DNA of 64,000 bases from Cordia subcordata (lineage: Eukaryota > Streptophyta > Magnoliopsida > Boraginales > Cordiaceae). Shown in pieces: positions 1 through 11,373 of the stretch. Numbering within the stretch: position 1 is the first letter of the stretch; the number at the start of each line of letters is the position of its first letter. A program made the position numbers and the translations under genes. Under the pieces are notes generated by a model, which was not told the origin of the DNA, made no database searches, and was given only the letters and a program-made list of their open reading frames with translations. Location of the stretch: positions 37,467,501 through 37,531,500 of the forward strand of contig JAPTOF010000001.1 of assembly GCA_028554755.1 (NCBI GenBank), given 5' to 3'.

Positions 1-668
1 AGGTTCCGTAATATTTTAGAGATTAAATACTATTATTGTGACAAAAATTTTGTTAAAATATGATTTATCTACATAAACGTCTCTCCAGAAAAATTATTAT
101 TTTGAAGAAAAATAATATCAATAATTATGATCTTAAATAGTGGTTGAAATTAAGCCTCTTTATTATTATTATTATTATTTTTTGAACGAAAAGTTCAGCC
201 TCACTATCACTTATTTTAGAAAGATCACTTTTGCCTGTTAGGGCAACACTTTATTATCAATAATTAATGTACTCTGTGGGAACGTCGGCAGCATTTTACA
301 TGTGAACTATTCAGAACAGTACCAAACAGAAAAACTATATAATGCATGAACCAGTTAACAGAAATCTATTGCACATAATAAAATGATACTAACAGAGCGT
401 TACTATATATCATTTCTTTTTTCATTATTATCAATTTCAACGAACAATATCCCAAAAAATAATAAATTAGTGACGAAAAAAGGGTAATATCTAACATTTT
501 TCTTCCGGAATTTATAAATAGACTCGCTTGAAGAGCTAAGTTAGTGCAAAAATTAAAAGTCAGTGCTTATAATGTTTAAGACGAGAGACAACAGCAGTGT
601 ACATCAGAAATTGAGAGAACAGTTGCTCCATTTCCGGAGACTGTGTGGGCCCCAGAAATATATGCAGC
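1..668. other. AT-rich non-coding stretch
   Basis: No coding exon, RNA gene or clear repeat is seen here. It lies 5' of the first visible PHO1 exon, so it is either part of a long 5' intron of that gene or its upstream flank. I looked for an SPX-encoding first exon and found none. Confidence 0.5.
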
Positions 669-686
669 CACAGAATTGATAACCTT
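669..686. repeat. Target-site duplication of SINE (left)
   Basis: CACAGAATTGATAACCTT; the right copy at 943-960 differs at one base. Length and position fit LINE-machinery retroposition. Confidence 0.82.
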
Positions 687-942
687 TTAAAAAAAATGGT
701 TAACCAAGGGAGAACCCTTTTCCCACCTGGTCAGAGGTCCCTTAACCAGGCGGGAGGTAAATCGAGGGATGTGCGTGAGTGGCAGCCCGACCAGGGAGAG
801 GATCAACGGGCGTGGAAATCCAGCAACAGCCCCCGCAATATTTCAGCAGAGTACTGCCGCCACACGGACTCGATCCCGCGTTGTCAGGGTGTCACCACCC
901 TAGTCACCTGGCCACTTACCAACTCATCTATGCCCCTGGAGG
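687..942 (-). mobile_element. tRNA-derived SINE, full length
   Basis: On the - strand this reads as a short retroposon with an RNA polymerase III promoter. The A box is TAGATGAGTTGG (complement of 919-930) and the B box GGATCGAGTCC (complement of 866-876), about 43 bases apart. The 3' end is a T-rich tail (687-695 on the complement). It is flanked by an 18-base target duplication, 669-686 and 943-960, sharing CACAGAATTGATAA with one mismatch overall. At about 256 bp, with a tRNA-like head and T tail, it resembles plant Au-type SINEs; the family assignment is inference. Its GC content is well above the flanks. Confidence 0.82.
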
Positions 943-1109
943 CACAGAATTGATAATCTTTGCTTTGATGATAAGTTGTCCGTCTTAGTGGAATCCACCG
1001 TACGACCATTTTTTTGCACACAGTTGTCTTGCATGAAATCAGAAGCATTAATTAGATAGATTCATAAAGTATATATGTCAAAGCCAATATACATATACAT
1101 ATATATAAA

Positions 1110-1143
<34 letters not shown>

Positions 1144-1289
1144 ACGACTTTGTGAAAGTGGGTATCAAATTGATATGGCATAGTTCTTGTGAAATTAGCT
1201 AGATTTGAGGATTCGATGGTTTTCAAATTAGCTAGATCTGTAATTAAAAATTAATCAGGAAATTAATTTATCTTGACGGGTCTCAATAA

Positions 1290-1718
1290 GAGCCTGTTTG
1301 GCTTTTTTTTTTTTAAAAGATTGTAATCAATTAATATATATAAGTAATTTTTTATACTTATAAATAAATGATGAATAAGGAAAGATTACAAGTAAATGAT
1401 GAATAAGAAAAGAAGTGATTGAATAACAAATATTTATAAATTGTTGATATATTTGGTAAATATGTGTCTATAAGTAGTAGTGTTTGTTAAAATGAATAAA
1501 AAGAACCTTCATTGAAGTAGGAAAATGTTGTTTTTCTTTTTCTAAATTGTAGCATTGTTATTTTATTTGGTTAAACCATCTTAGTTATCAGTTGGTAAAA
1601 GAAAAGCAGGGGGTAGTTGCTTTTTTTACCTACTTATAAGTAGGTAAAACTTGTTTATAAATAGATTTTTCCAAATATATAATTTTCTTTTTCTGCTTAT
1701 AAGCAAAGCGAAAACCCT
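1290..1718. mobile_element. MITE, 'GAGCCTGTTTGGCTTT' family
   Basis: It starts with GAGCCTGTTTGGCTTT after a TAA and ends near 1718 with a degenerate inverted counterpart. Its interior around 1440-1510 closely matches the interior of a second copy at about 58630-58725 (both contain CATATTTGGTAAATA-like and AAAATGANTAAAAAGAAC blocks). It has no coding capacity. The right boundary is approximate. Confidence 0.55.
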
Positions 1719-1782
1719 ACTAGTCTTGTCCTAGATTAATCTACACCATAGTCTTCCAAATGATAAAAAATTTTAGAATTTA

Positions 1783-1975
1783 ATACACGCTACAAAAAAT
1801 ATCAAGAATATGCGACAGTCTTCTGGTGACTGTTTTCTATCGCCTAAAGTTGTATTAGGCGACGATTTTGACAAACTGCTGCAAAAAATAGACATAGTTG
1901 GAGATTTTTTGGCTGAACCGCCGCTAATTGTAGTTATAGGACAGTGGTTTTTGCCGAACCGTCGTCTATAAAAAA
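1783..1975. mobile_element. Possible CACTA-type subterminal fragment
   Basis: It begins with CACGCTACAAAAAATAT, close to a CACTA-type terminus. Short GC-richer units of the form GCGACRRTTTT and AACCGTCGTC follow in both orientations, as in CACTA subterminal arrays. No transposase and no second terminus were found, so this is a weak call. Confidence 0.3.
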
Positions 1976-2075
1976 AGAAAAAAAAAAGATATGCACATGT
2001 TATGGTATGAGTTTGAAAAATTTTCCTAATAAAATTTAAAAGTTAAAAGTAATTGAGGACAATTTCACCATGCAG

Positions 2076-5000
2076 AAACCCCAAGTGACTATTGTGATTG
2101 TCCAACAAATAACACCACACAGACAGATGATGGGATAGCACCACTGGAGAAAAATGGCATAAATTTTATCAACTCGGCAACAAAATCAAAAACAAAAGCC
2201 GGGAAGCCAAAGATGGCATTGAGAATTGATATTCCGGCCACAACACCGACCGGCACCATTTCGGCTCTCACATCAATGCTTTGGGAAGATCTCGTGAACA
2301 ATCCGAAGAAAGAAGGTCCAGGAGAATACGTCACCAGGAAGAAGATACATTGCGCTCAGAAGATGATTAGAGGGGCGCATGTGGAACTCTATAGGGGTCT
2401 TGGCTTGATCAAAACATACAGGTTTTCACACTACTCTCTCTCCTATTTTATGATTTTCCCGTTGAATGTAATGAATAAATACGATAAATCTCTCTTTCTA
2501 TGATAATTCAAGTTTTTGTGTTGTAGTTAAATTTCAAAAGGGTGTATATTTTTCCTGCCAGTAGCCTTGTGGTAATGGTGTGTTATTAGTAGTCTTCTAT
2601 GAAAGAGGTCTCGACATTAATTCTTTTAATATATATTGTCTGGTTATAAAAATCTTCTTGAATTTTTTTTTTTAAAACAAAGCATTTCAAAACTCACTAG
2701 CTAATACCCTGTATACTATATCAAATATTGTCTATACTCCCCATGTTATAAAGAATGTTGTACAATTTTTTAAACATTAGGTTTTGCGTAAGATTCTTTG
2801 CAGGGGATATTAGTGAATTTTTAAAATACATAGAATTTTATGGGACTTTGACAAAATATAAGGAGTAACGTACTTATTTAAAAATTTTGGAAGGATGTGA
2901 AAATAAATTCAGAATCCTTAGTTAATCGTTGTATATGTTTTCAATAATAGTGGACCATTCAAGTCATGTTATCATATTTATATCATCAATTTATTATTTT
3001 AAGATTTCTTATATTTCTTATATAATTATGACATTATAAAACAATCTTCGTAATGCAAAATTATCACAAATTTTTTATACGTTATAATGTTATAAGGTAG
3101 ATCCAAATCTTGAAAAAGCAAACAATAGGTAGTTGAGCTGGACATTATTATGTTAAAGTAGGCCATTAGAATATTCAGGCAACGAGTTTTTAGCGATTGA
3201 GTAAACCACTCAAGAAGACGTGCACAAAAAGGGCATCCTTAATGGTGCACAACGATTTCGAAATTGAAGGGAAAAAGAAGTTAGAAGGAGACAAAGGAAA
3301 GGTATAGAAAAAGGAGATGATAAAAATCTTTTTTTAAAAAAAAAAGGATTATGTCACTTTATAGAGCCTATCGTCATATGTACTGCAGAAAATAGCAAAA
3401 ATATGACAATGGGCTGTGGATTATAAGCCCACTTTCAGTTGCTTCTTCATGTGCTTACTCAACATTTTGCATGTTCTGATGAAATCACTACTTTTGGCAG
3501 CTCGCTTAATATGATGGCTTTCACAAAGATACTTAAGAAATTCGACAAGGTAAGCTATTGATTATATTTTTGAATATACATATACATACATATATATATA
3601 TATATGTATGTATGTATGTAATAATCTCCTCTATGCAAGGGAAATGGAAAGGAGTTAACAAAGATATTTCTACGGACTATGCCATTGAGTTATTTCTTAT
3701 GGTAAACAAGTGAGTTTGATGCATGTCTGTACTTATAGGTGGAAAGGTAGCTTGATCCAAATTAGATGCATACGTATCCAAGTACATAAACAACACAATG
3801 AATATACAGTAAACTTCTCTCTATTACGAGTACCTAGTTTTACTTAGCTTTTAAATAAATGACGATAAAATTTGATCTTAGAGTTTTTAGTAATTAACTT
3901 GACTTTAATATTGTATTCTAATTTATCTAGTTATCTATCTAAACGTGTATATATAGGGGTGTCTATTTTAATTAAAGTACATTTGAGGAAGTATTTTGGT
4001 TATATATTTAGTGGGTCTTCACCACAAGGAGAAAATCATAAGTGCTAGTTCTATAACACTTGTTGTTTCCAAATATGAGCAAGAGACGATCAATTGGCAC
4101 TAGAATTTGCAATCCGTCATGGTATCACCATAACAAGGTTGGCATATAGATGCCTTGCTAAAAATATAGGGAATTTTCTTAGAGCTGCCTATACTTCTAT
4201 TGACGATTAATGTATATTGAGTATGAAAAAGTGAATTCCACATATATGTAAGGCCACACGAAAGTAATGAATTCAATTGTCGTCCACGAGAAGTTCCTAA
4301 TGATAGCCACCTGCTTTATCAACTTTGTATCTTTTTTAAGAATGTGACTAACACTAACGGAACAATCTCCTAAATCTTAATTTGTTTAGTGCCATATTGC
4401 TTTAGTTTACACAGGGAAAAAAGGGAAAGGACCCAATGTCTGTAAGAAAGAAAACTTTCAACTTGTTAAAGACAGTTGTCGATCTCTCTTAAATTGTGAA
4501 TGATTATACTCCAGGGAATTACAGAAATCTCACAATATTTTTTCCAATAACGTAAACAAAATAACTTACTTTTTCCGTTGAAAGAATTCTGGAAACCGTT
4601 TTGAAGCCATTGGGAGTTTTATGCGATTTTTAGAGAACACAGGCGATAAAATATATTTTACTCTATTTTGTTGCATAATTTCTTTGGATATTTCTTGGAT
4701 ATATCAATAATATACTTCCAGAGAGAATATTTTAACTTCATGCAGACATGATCTTTAACATGCCTTTCAGTTGATCTTGAATACATGTTAAATATATTTA
4801 GTTTACAATTAATTGAACAGGTTTCCAACCAGCGTGCATCAGCAAGTTATTTGCAAGCTGTGAAGAGATCCTATTTCATTAGTTCTGATAAGGTAAAATG
4901 TTTGCTTTGATCAATTTTTTTCTTAATTGGTAATTTTTTTTCCTCATAAAATCAATTTGTAGTGAGAGTTTTGATGTATAGCTATCCTTCTTTTAGGGGC

Positions 5001-8000
5001 TCCGGATTGGCTTAAAAAAATACTTTTTCTTGCTAAAAAAATTACATCTTTTTCACATCATTAGATTTCAAAAAAAAAAAAAAAGTGAAACTCTGGAAAA
5101 TAACAAAACACTTTTTAAAAATTAAAAAAAAAAGTTTTTAAAAAAAGCGAATCCAAAAAAGGAACTCTTAGAAATAGATATCTAAATATGCATACAACTC
5201 ACAGGGTTCACCATTACTGCATGCAACGACAGGTGGCGACGCATATTATAAGAAAATGACTGCCATTTAGAAATGATATTTGTTTCTAAGAACTATTCGA
5301 CCACAAATCTAACTTTAGGGAAAGAAGAACTTTTTAAAAATGTATGAAAGTCGACGTCCTCGAGACCTCAACCCAATTTAATTTCCCAAGTATGTTGGAC
5401 TTGTTCTCATGGTTTGCGACCTTTTTAGGTTATAGATTTACAGTTTTTCTCCTCCATTTCTTGAAAGTTTAATCCTTAAAGTTTTCTACTAAACCATAGC
5501 ATCACCTAACTAACTAAATTTCAATGGACATTGTTTTCTAATGACTAGTCAATTTCACTTATTTGTTATTAAGTTATCATTTCATCTAAAAAATTAAGCT
5601 CAAAAGTAATCTTTAAATTTGTAGAGAAAATATGTTGTCACACACGCATGTATAATTTTAATGTTTTTAAATGGGTGGTTATAATTCAAACCTTAGATTT
5701 TTCTATTTCTAAAATCTGATGTATATTAAGTTATAATCTTATCTAAAAGGTAAGTTTAGTATATTTATTTATTATATTAACATGGTGAAAGCCAACGTGG
5801 TCTTGTTTTAACAATCAAAATGAAAGCCTCGAGAACAATATGAAATTAATAAATAAAGATAACACATATATGAAATTATCGATTGTACTCCTAATTAATC
5901 TTTTCTCTAAACATTCAAGTTGTTTGATTTCTTTTAAAAAAGAAAATTAATAATCTCAAATAGTAAACAAAGTGGTTAGTGCGTTTGATGAATATATTTT
6001 ACAAATCCCCATAACGTACGCAATTGAAATGTTTGTGGTGAGAAGGTGGTAAGACTAATGGATGAAGTGGAGTCCTTATTCACACAGCACTTCGCCAACA
6101 ATGACAGGAAAAAGGCGATGAAATTCTTAAGACCGCAGCAGCAGAAAGATTCTCACTTGGTCACCTTTTTCGTTGGTATTCTCTCTCCCCCTCTCTCTCA
6201 ACTTACATTTCCAATCAACTGCCACTATTGGAGACGACCCATTAACGTGACTAAACTTAAATTTTTTTCGTAACGTTATAATGTCATATTCGACAATTTA
6301 ATTTATTATAACCAATGTTTTTGATACAGGACATAAAGGGTGTTTGGCTCTGCTTATTTGGTACTTATAAACACCTAAATAGTAAAAAATATATAAGATA
6401 GTGCTTTTTTTTCGAGGCACTTATCAACACCTAAAATAAGCAAAGCCAAACATCCTCATAGTCATGGGACAATTTAGAAAAGATAATATATCATTAAAGT
6501 GTTTCTAAATGTAAATCACCAAAAACATATATAAAAAGGAAAAGAAAATAATGTATTCATAGGAGAATAAATATAATGTACTTGCAATTAGGGCTCATTT
6601 GGATTGGTTTTTTTCAAAAGTACTTTTTCTAACAATTTTTTTAAAAAAAATACTTTTTTTAGAAGCTAAATTCTAACTTCTAAAAAAAACTGTAAATGAG
6701 TTTTTTTTTTCAAAATTTCAGCTTTCTTAGAAATCAAGTCAAATAATTATTTCAAAAAAGAATAATTTTTTTTAAAAAAATACTTTAAAAAAATCCAAAC
6801 AGACCCTTGGTTACCAAAAAGCGACTATTAGCTAAAGAATCTTTTTCGATGGTATTCTCTCTCCCTTTCTCTCTCGACTTACATTTCCAATCAACTGCAA
6901 CTATTGGACATGACACATTATCGTTAGTAAACTTAAACTTAAATTTTTCTCGTAATGTAATGTGATGATCGATAATTTAATTTATTATAGCCAACGTTTT
7001 TGATACAATACCTAATTTATTATAGCCAATCTAATTTATTATATTCAATCAACTGCAACTATTGGACATGACACATTATTGTTAGTAAACTTAAATAATG
7101 TATTTATAGGAGAATAAATATAATGTACTTGCAATTAGTTAACAACAATTATCAAAAAGCAACTATTAGCTAATTAATCTTTTACTTTCTTTTGCAGTTA
7201 AAGAAAGTTGGTTTTCATTCCGATAATAATTTAAAATGTCAAAAAAAGAAAAGGAGAAATGATAGATTTCAAGAGGCAAGATTTATAAAAGGTAAAGCAA
7301 AAGAGATTGAAGTAAATAATCAAAACAAAAAAAGAAAAGAAAAGAAAGAAAGAAAAATGATGGGACAAGAAAAATTGTGGTATGGTGCAGTCAACTTACA
7401 AACTGATCTTGGTAATTCAAGTGTTTAGGATTACTCTTCCATAAAATGATGATTCGGGTTTAAATTTCACAAATGGAAAGATTGAATTGGAGATGGAGGG
7501 ATTATGAGGGGGAAAAAACCCTTACAAGCTAATAAGCTTGGAACATTATTTGAGACTTTAATAGAGCACTTAATTGCTTACGAAAAAATGGGGAAAAAAA
7601 AAAAGTTGTGGCATGATTTGAGAATTTAGAGGGCAGGATTTATTAAAAAGTGATTGAAAAATTTTCGTGATTTTTTTGCTGCAGGGTTGTTCACGGGTTG
7701 TTTCGTGACGTTGTTTGGTTTGTACGCAATTTTGGCACATTTGAGTGGCATGTTCTCCTCTAGAACGGAAGTAGCTTACATGGAAACTGTCTACCCCGTT
7801 TTCAGGTTGCCTTTTTTCACTTTCTTCTCATGTTTACTTCACTCCTCCACGTGCATTGTATATGTATTAGAGTTTTGTTTATCGTCTTTCTGCCATCACA
7901 TGTACGTCTAAAATTACGTATTTTATTTGGAAGTCATCACAACTAGGTGCATTTGACCTGGAATGACGACACTTACTTGCTTACTAAGCAAAAAAGAGTA

Positions 8001-10899
8001 CCCTTGGGATCAGATAATCAGAATATTCCATGCTTTAACTTCTACTCAACATCTTGTTAAAATTATGTGCTAGTGCTTTGCACGTCCTTTCATTTGTTTA
8101 AGGAATTTGTTTAAAATGTTATGATGTCCCGTATAGATGAGAGACATAATATGAGAGTGATTTATAAGTAAGTGGCGAAAATTTGTGTAATAATTTGAAT
8201 TAATTAGCTTCGACCGATTATGATTATGATGCTCAGGGTAGTTGATCAGTGACCGACGTACATACGAGCCAGTGGCATTGCGAAGCTCACTGGATTAGGT
8301 GACCACTTTCGTCCTGCCGCTAATTGGATTAAGTATTGAACTTGGACATAATTTGTTTTGCGAAGCTGAATGGATTGAACTATTGTAGAGACATCGATAT
8401 ATATATACATTAGTGCTAACGATTGTACTGAAGTTAGATTCTAGCTCAATGTAACGCCTTGCATTGTGATAATGTGTTTGTTATATTCTGGAAAAGCACT
8501 TGATCATATTAGTGCATATCATTGTACTAAAGTTGTGATATGTAAACAATGCAGCATGTTCGCGTTGCTAAGCTTGCACTTGTTTGTGTATGGCTGCAAT
8601 CTGTTCATGTGGAAGAGCAAAAGGATTAATTGCAATTTCATATTCGAATTCCAGCCCAGTACAGCTCTTAGATACAGGGATGCTTTCCTCATCTGCACCA
8701 GTTTAATGACGTCAGTTGTCGGGGCGATGATCCTCCACCTTATCTTACTCTCTAGTAGCTTCTCACCTCAACAAGTGGATGCTATTCCAGGAATTCTCCT
8801 CTTGGTTTGTAATCTAATCTTTCATGCTCGGTTTACTTATGATGCGTTCAACTTGTTAGAGATGTCAAACTAATCAAGTATATACTATTTAACAGCTTAA
8901 GACAGGCTACAACAAAAATAAGATTTAGAGAAATTAAGTGCACGAATGAAAAATGACAGCAGCATGACCGAAAATAGGCGTTAAATAGTTCTGAACTCTA
9001 GGAGATGCTAATTAGACTAATTTCTGGGTGACCAAAGTAATCTGATTTTTGAATGATGAAGTAAAAGTTCTAACCTGACCAAAAATGCATTTTCAGTGTT
9101 TCATCGCACTGCTAATATGCCCACTGAACATCTTCTATCGCTCAACTCGCTACTGCTTCATCAGGGTGATGCGCAATATAGTATGCTCTCCATTTCACAA
9201 GGTACTAACAATTTCGATGCTGTGAGTTTGGGACTAGTAATAGTTATACAATAATTTCATGTGAAAAACATATGTAAATTTTCCATTTGATAACTACTTT
9301 GCAGGTGTTGATGGTAGACATCTTTATGGCCGACCAACTAACCAGCCAGGTAAACATTGCACAACGATCCTACATTTTCATGTTTCTTTTGCACAAATTC
9401 ATACTTAATCGTGCCTTTTTATGTTGGATATCTACATTTTAGCCTCAAACTTCAATGTAATGTTGTTGCATTCTGTTTTCTTCTATTCCATCTGAAGCCT
9501 CGGGAAACAGTTAGATGTTTTTGATCCATGTCTTGCCTCTTATTTTAATTGTACCGATAGGTCCCATTGCTGAGGCACATGGAATCAACGGCCTGCTACT
9601 TTCTTGCTGGCAATTTCAAGACGCACCGCTATGAGATCTGCAAGACTGGAAAACTTTACAGAGAGCTTGCCTATGTTATCTCTTTTGCACCGTATTATTG
9701 GCGTGCAATGCAGGTAAAATTGCACTGAGCTATTTGATATGTCACAACTATTTTAATAGTCGCAAAATTATATTGCTTGTTTCTGTTATATTTGAGGGGA
9801 TAATTTGAATAAAAAATAATCCTAAATTTTATTGCTATCCTGATAATGCTTATGCACAAATGCCATGGTTTATGATAATGTTCAAAAGCTCTGAGATGTT
9901 TATCCTTTTCTCTTTAGCTCAATAAAATGTCATCTGTATGTTAGTGTGCAAGACGATGGCTTGATGAGTATGATGCAAATCATCTGGCTAATTTGGGAAA
10001 GTACGTCTCAGCTATGGTGGCAGCATGGGCTAGAATTACCTATGCCAGGCAACCAACTGAATTATGGTTGATCATGGTCGTGGTGACCTCGTTGATAGCT
10101 ACAATCTATCAGTTGTACTGGGATTTTGTAAAGGACTGGGGACTTCTCAACCCAAAATCCAAAAATCCATGGCTTAGAGATGATCTGATTCTAAAGAATA
10201 AAAGCATATATTACATATCCATTGTGAGTTTCTGTTTCTCCTTGCATTTTTTTTTTTTTTTTTGCAGCTTTTTCTGCATTTATGTTTTAGATATATGAAA
10301 CATCTTCAAAACCAATTACAGGTTCTGAATTTTGTCTTAAGAGTAGCTTGGGTAGAGACTGTTATGCGATTCAATGTTGGAATGTTCGAATCACGATTGC
10401 TAGACTTTTTTCTGGCTTCATTAGAGGTCATTCGACGTGGACACTGGAACTTTTACAGGTATGAGCCATTCTCAATTCATAAGGCAAAATCTTTATCCAA
10501 ATTTTCCAATATCGAGATATCAACCAATTAATCTGTGTTCGAGGCTAAAACTTGTCTTCAATCTCAATGCAAAGAGGTGTATAACACTACCATACGTGTC
10601 TGACTGATATGCTTGAAAAATTCAATCAGAAGATTGTTTGAAATTTGTTTCCAGATGAATTGTTATACATAAGACAAGGATGACTTTCATTAACTATCAC
10701 CTCATTCATCTGTTAGATCTTTTCCTATTCAGTAAACCAGAATTTACATGATCAAATAGGTTGAATGGTACTTGTGTATCCTCTAACTTTATAGTTGTGA
10801 TTGCACAGGCTGGAGAATGAACATATAAACAATGTTGGCAAGTATAGGGCAGTAAAGACAGTACCATTACCATTCCGCGAAGCAGGCTCGGATGGTTAG
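2076..10899 (+). CDS. PHO1: PHO1-family phosphate exporter, 5' partial (12 exons seen)
   Basis: This is a PHO1-type protein: a multi-pass membrane protein that exports phosphate and loads it into the xylem. Exons read by eye are 2076-2421, 3501-3549, 4821-4892, 6046-6175, 7685-7805, 8555-8804, 9097-9201, 9305-9349, 9561-9713, 9945-10223, 10322-10458 and 10809-10899 (stop TAG). All have GT-AG introns and compatible phases, giving about 592 residues. The first exon carries the end of the SPX region ([13 protein letters not shown]), then comes [20 protein letters not shown], membrane segments, and a complete EXS domain ([29 protein letters not shown]). Family proteins have about 780-800 residues, so roughly 200 N-terminal SPX residues are missing. 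They may lie left of base 1 or be lost. No stop or frameshift is seen. Introns hold several MITEs. Which PHO1 paralogue this is cannot be told. Confidence 0.93.
6337..6456. mobile_element. Short MITE, about 120 bp
   Basis: Inverted ends are GGGTGTTTGGCTCTGCTTAT and the complement of ATAAGCAAAGCCAAACATCC. The interior is AT-rich with no ORF. It is present in duplication copy 1 (6174-6843) and absent from copy 2. Boundaries are approximate. Confidence 0.6.
6591..6806. mobile_element. PIF/Harbinger-like MITE ('GGGCTC' family)
   Basis: The left end is GGGCTCATTTGGATTGG after TTA; the right end is AATCCAAACAGACCC before TTG. The second intron duplication (about 7138) carries the empty site GCAATTAGTTAAC, so the inserted segment is defined by comparison within the window. 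Confidence 0.75.
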
Positions 10900-11373
10900 G
10901 ATTGTTTAGCGAATCTGTACAGATATTGCAGACAGGCTGATATACCGGAGCTGTGCAATACCTTCAATTATGATACCATGGAGAGGTTTACATTGTATCA
11001 TTGTAGAACTGGAAGTTCAATCATCATTCTTTGGAGAAAGCACACAGCTAACAATTTCTAGCAACTAGTGTACATTCTGGGCAAAAAATCCTACCCTACG
11101 TTATTGCATAAATGTACTTCATTCCCTTCAGAAAAAGATGAAAATGTGAACTACTGTTACCACTGGAAAGTTTAACTCAAGATTTGGCATGAATAGAAAC
11201 ATTTGTTGAGAAAGAAAACTAAATCATAAAACTTGCCATAAATCTGTTTACATATTTCTATATAGGCTTCACAAATACTCGAAGAATGAGTCTTTTACAT
11301 ATCAAACACTGCAACTTTCTGGTAAATGCATTCGGATATTATGTTGCGCTAACAGGAGACTATGGATGGAAGA
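10900..11373. other. Convergent intergenic region PHO1 / FAO
   Basis: It holds the 3' flanks of two convergent genes, PHO1 (stop at 10897-10899) and FAO (stop at 11374-11376). About 470 bases must serve as both 3' untranslated regions and polyadenylation zones. No other feature is seen. Confidence 0.6.

Larger units (their letters stand above)
6174..7190 (+). repeat. Local direct duplication inside a PHO1 intron
   Basis: The block starting at the intron donor (GGTATTCTCTCTCCC, 6174) and running to about 6843 recurs at about 6848-7190 (CTTACATTTCCAATCAACTG, ATAATTTAATTTATTATA, GGAGAATAAATATAATGTAC). The first copy is longer because it contains two MITE insertions. The duplicated donor at about 6852 is a possible decoy splice site. 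Confidence 0.75.

Noticed and set aside
919..930. A possible tRNA gene
   Set aside because: Only the A and B boxes are tRNA-like; no acceptor stem or cloverleaf, and the unit has SINE structure.
645..988. Two overlapping + strand ORFs
   Set aside because: They fall within the SINE and its flanks; the pol III boxes and target duplication explain the sequence better.
7192..7428. Lysine-rich 78-codon ORF
   Set aside because: It lies in a PHO1 intron between well-defined exons, with low-complexity AAAGAAAGAAA content.
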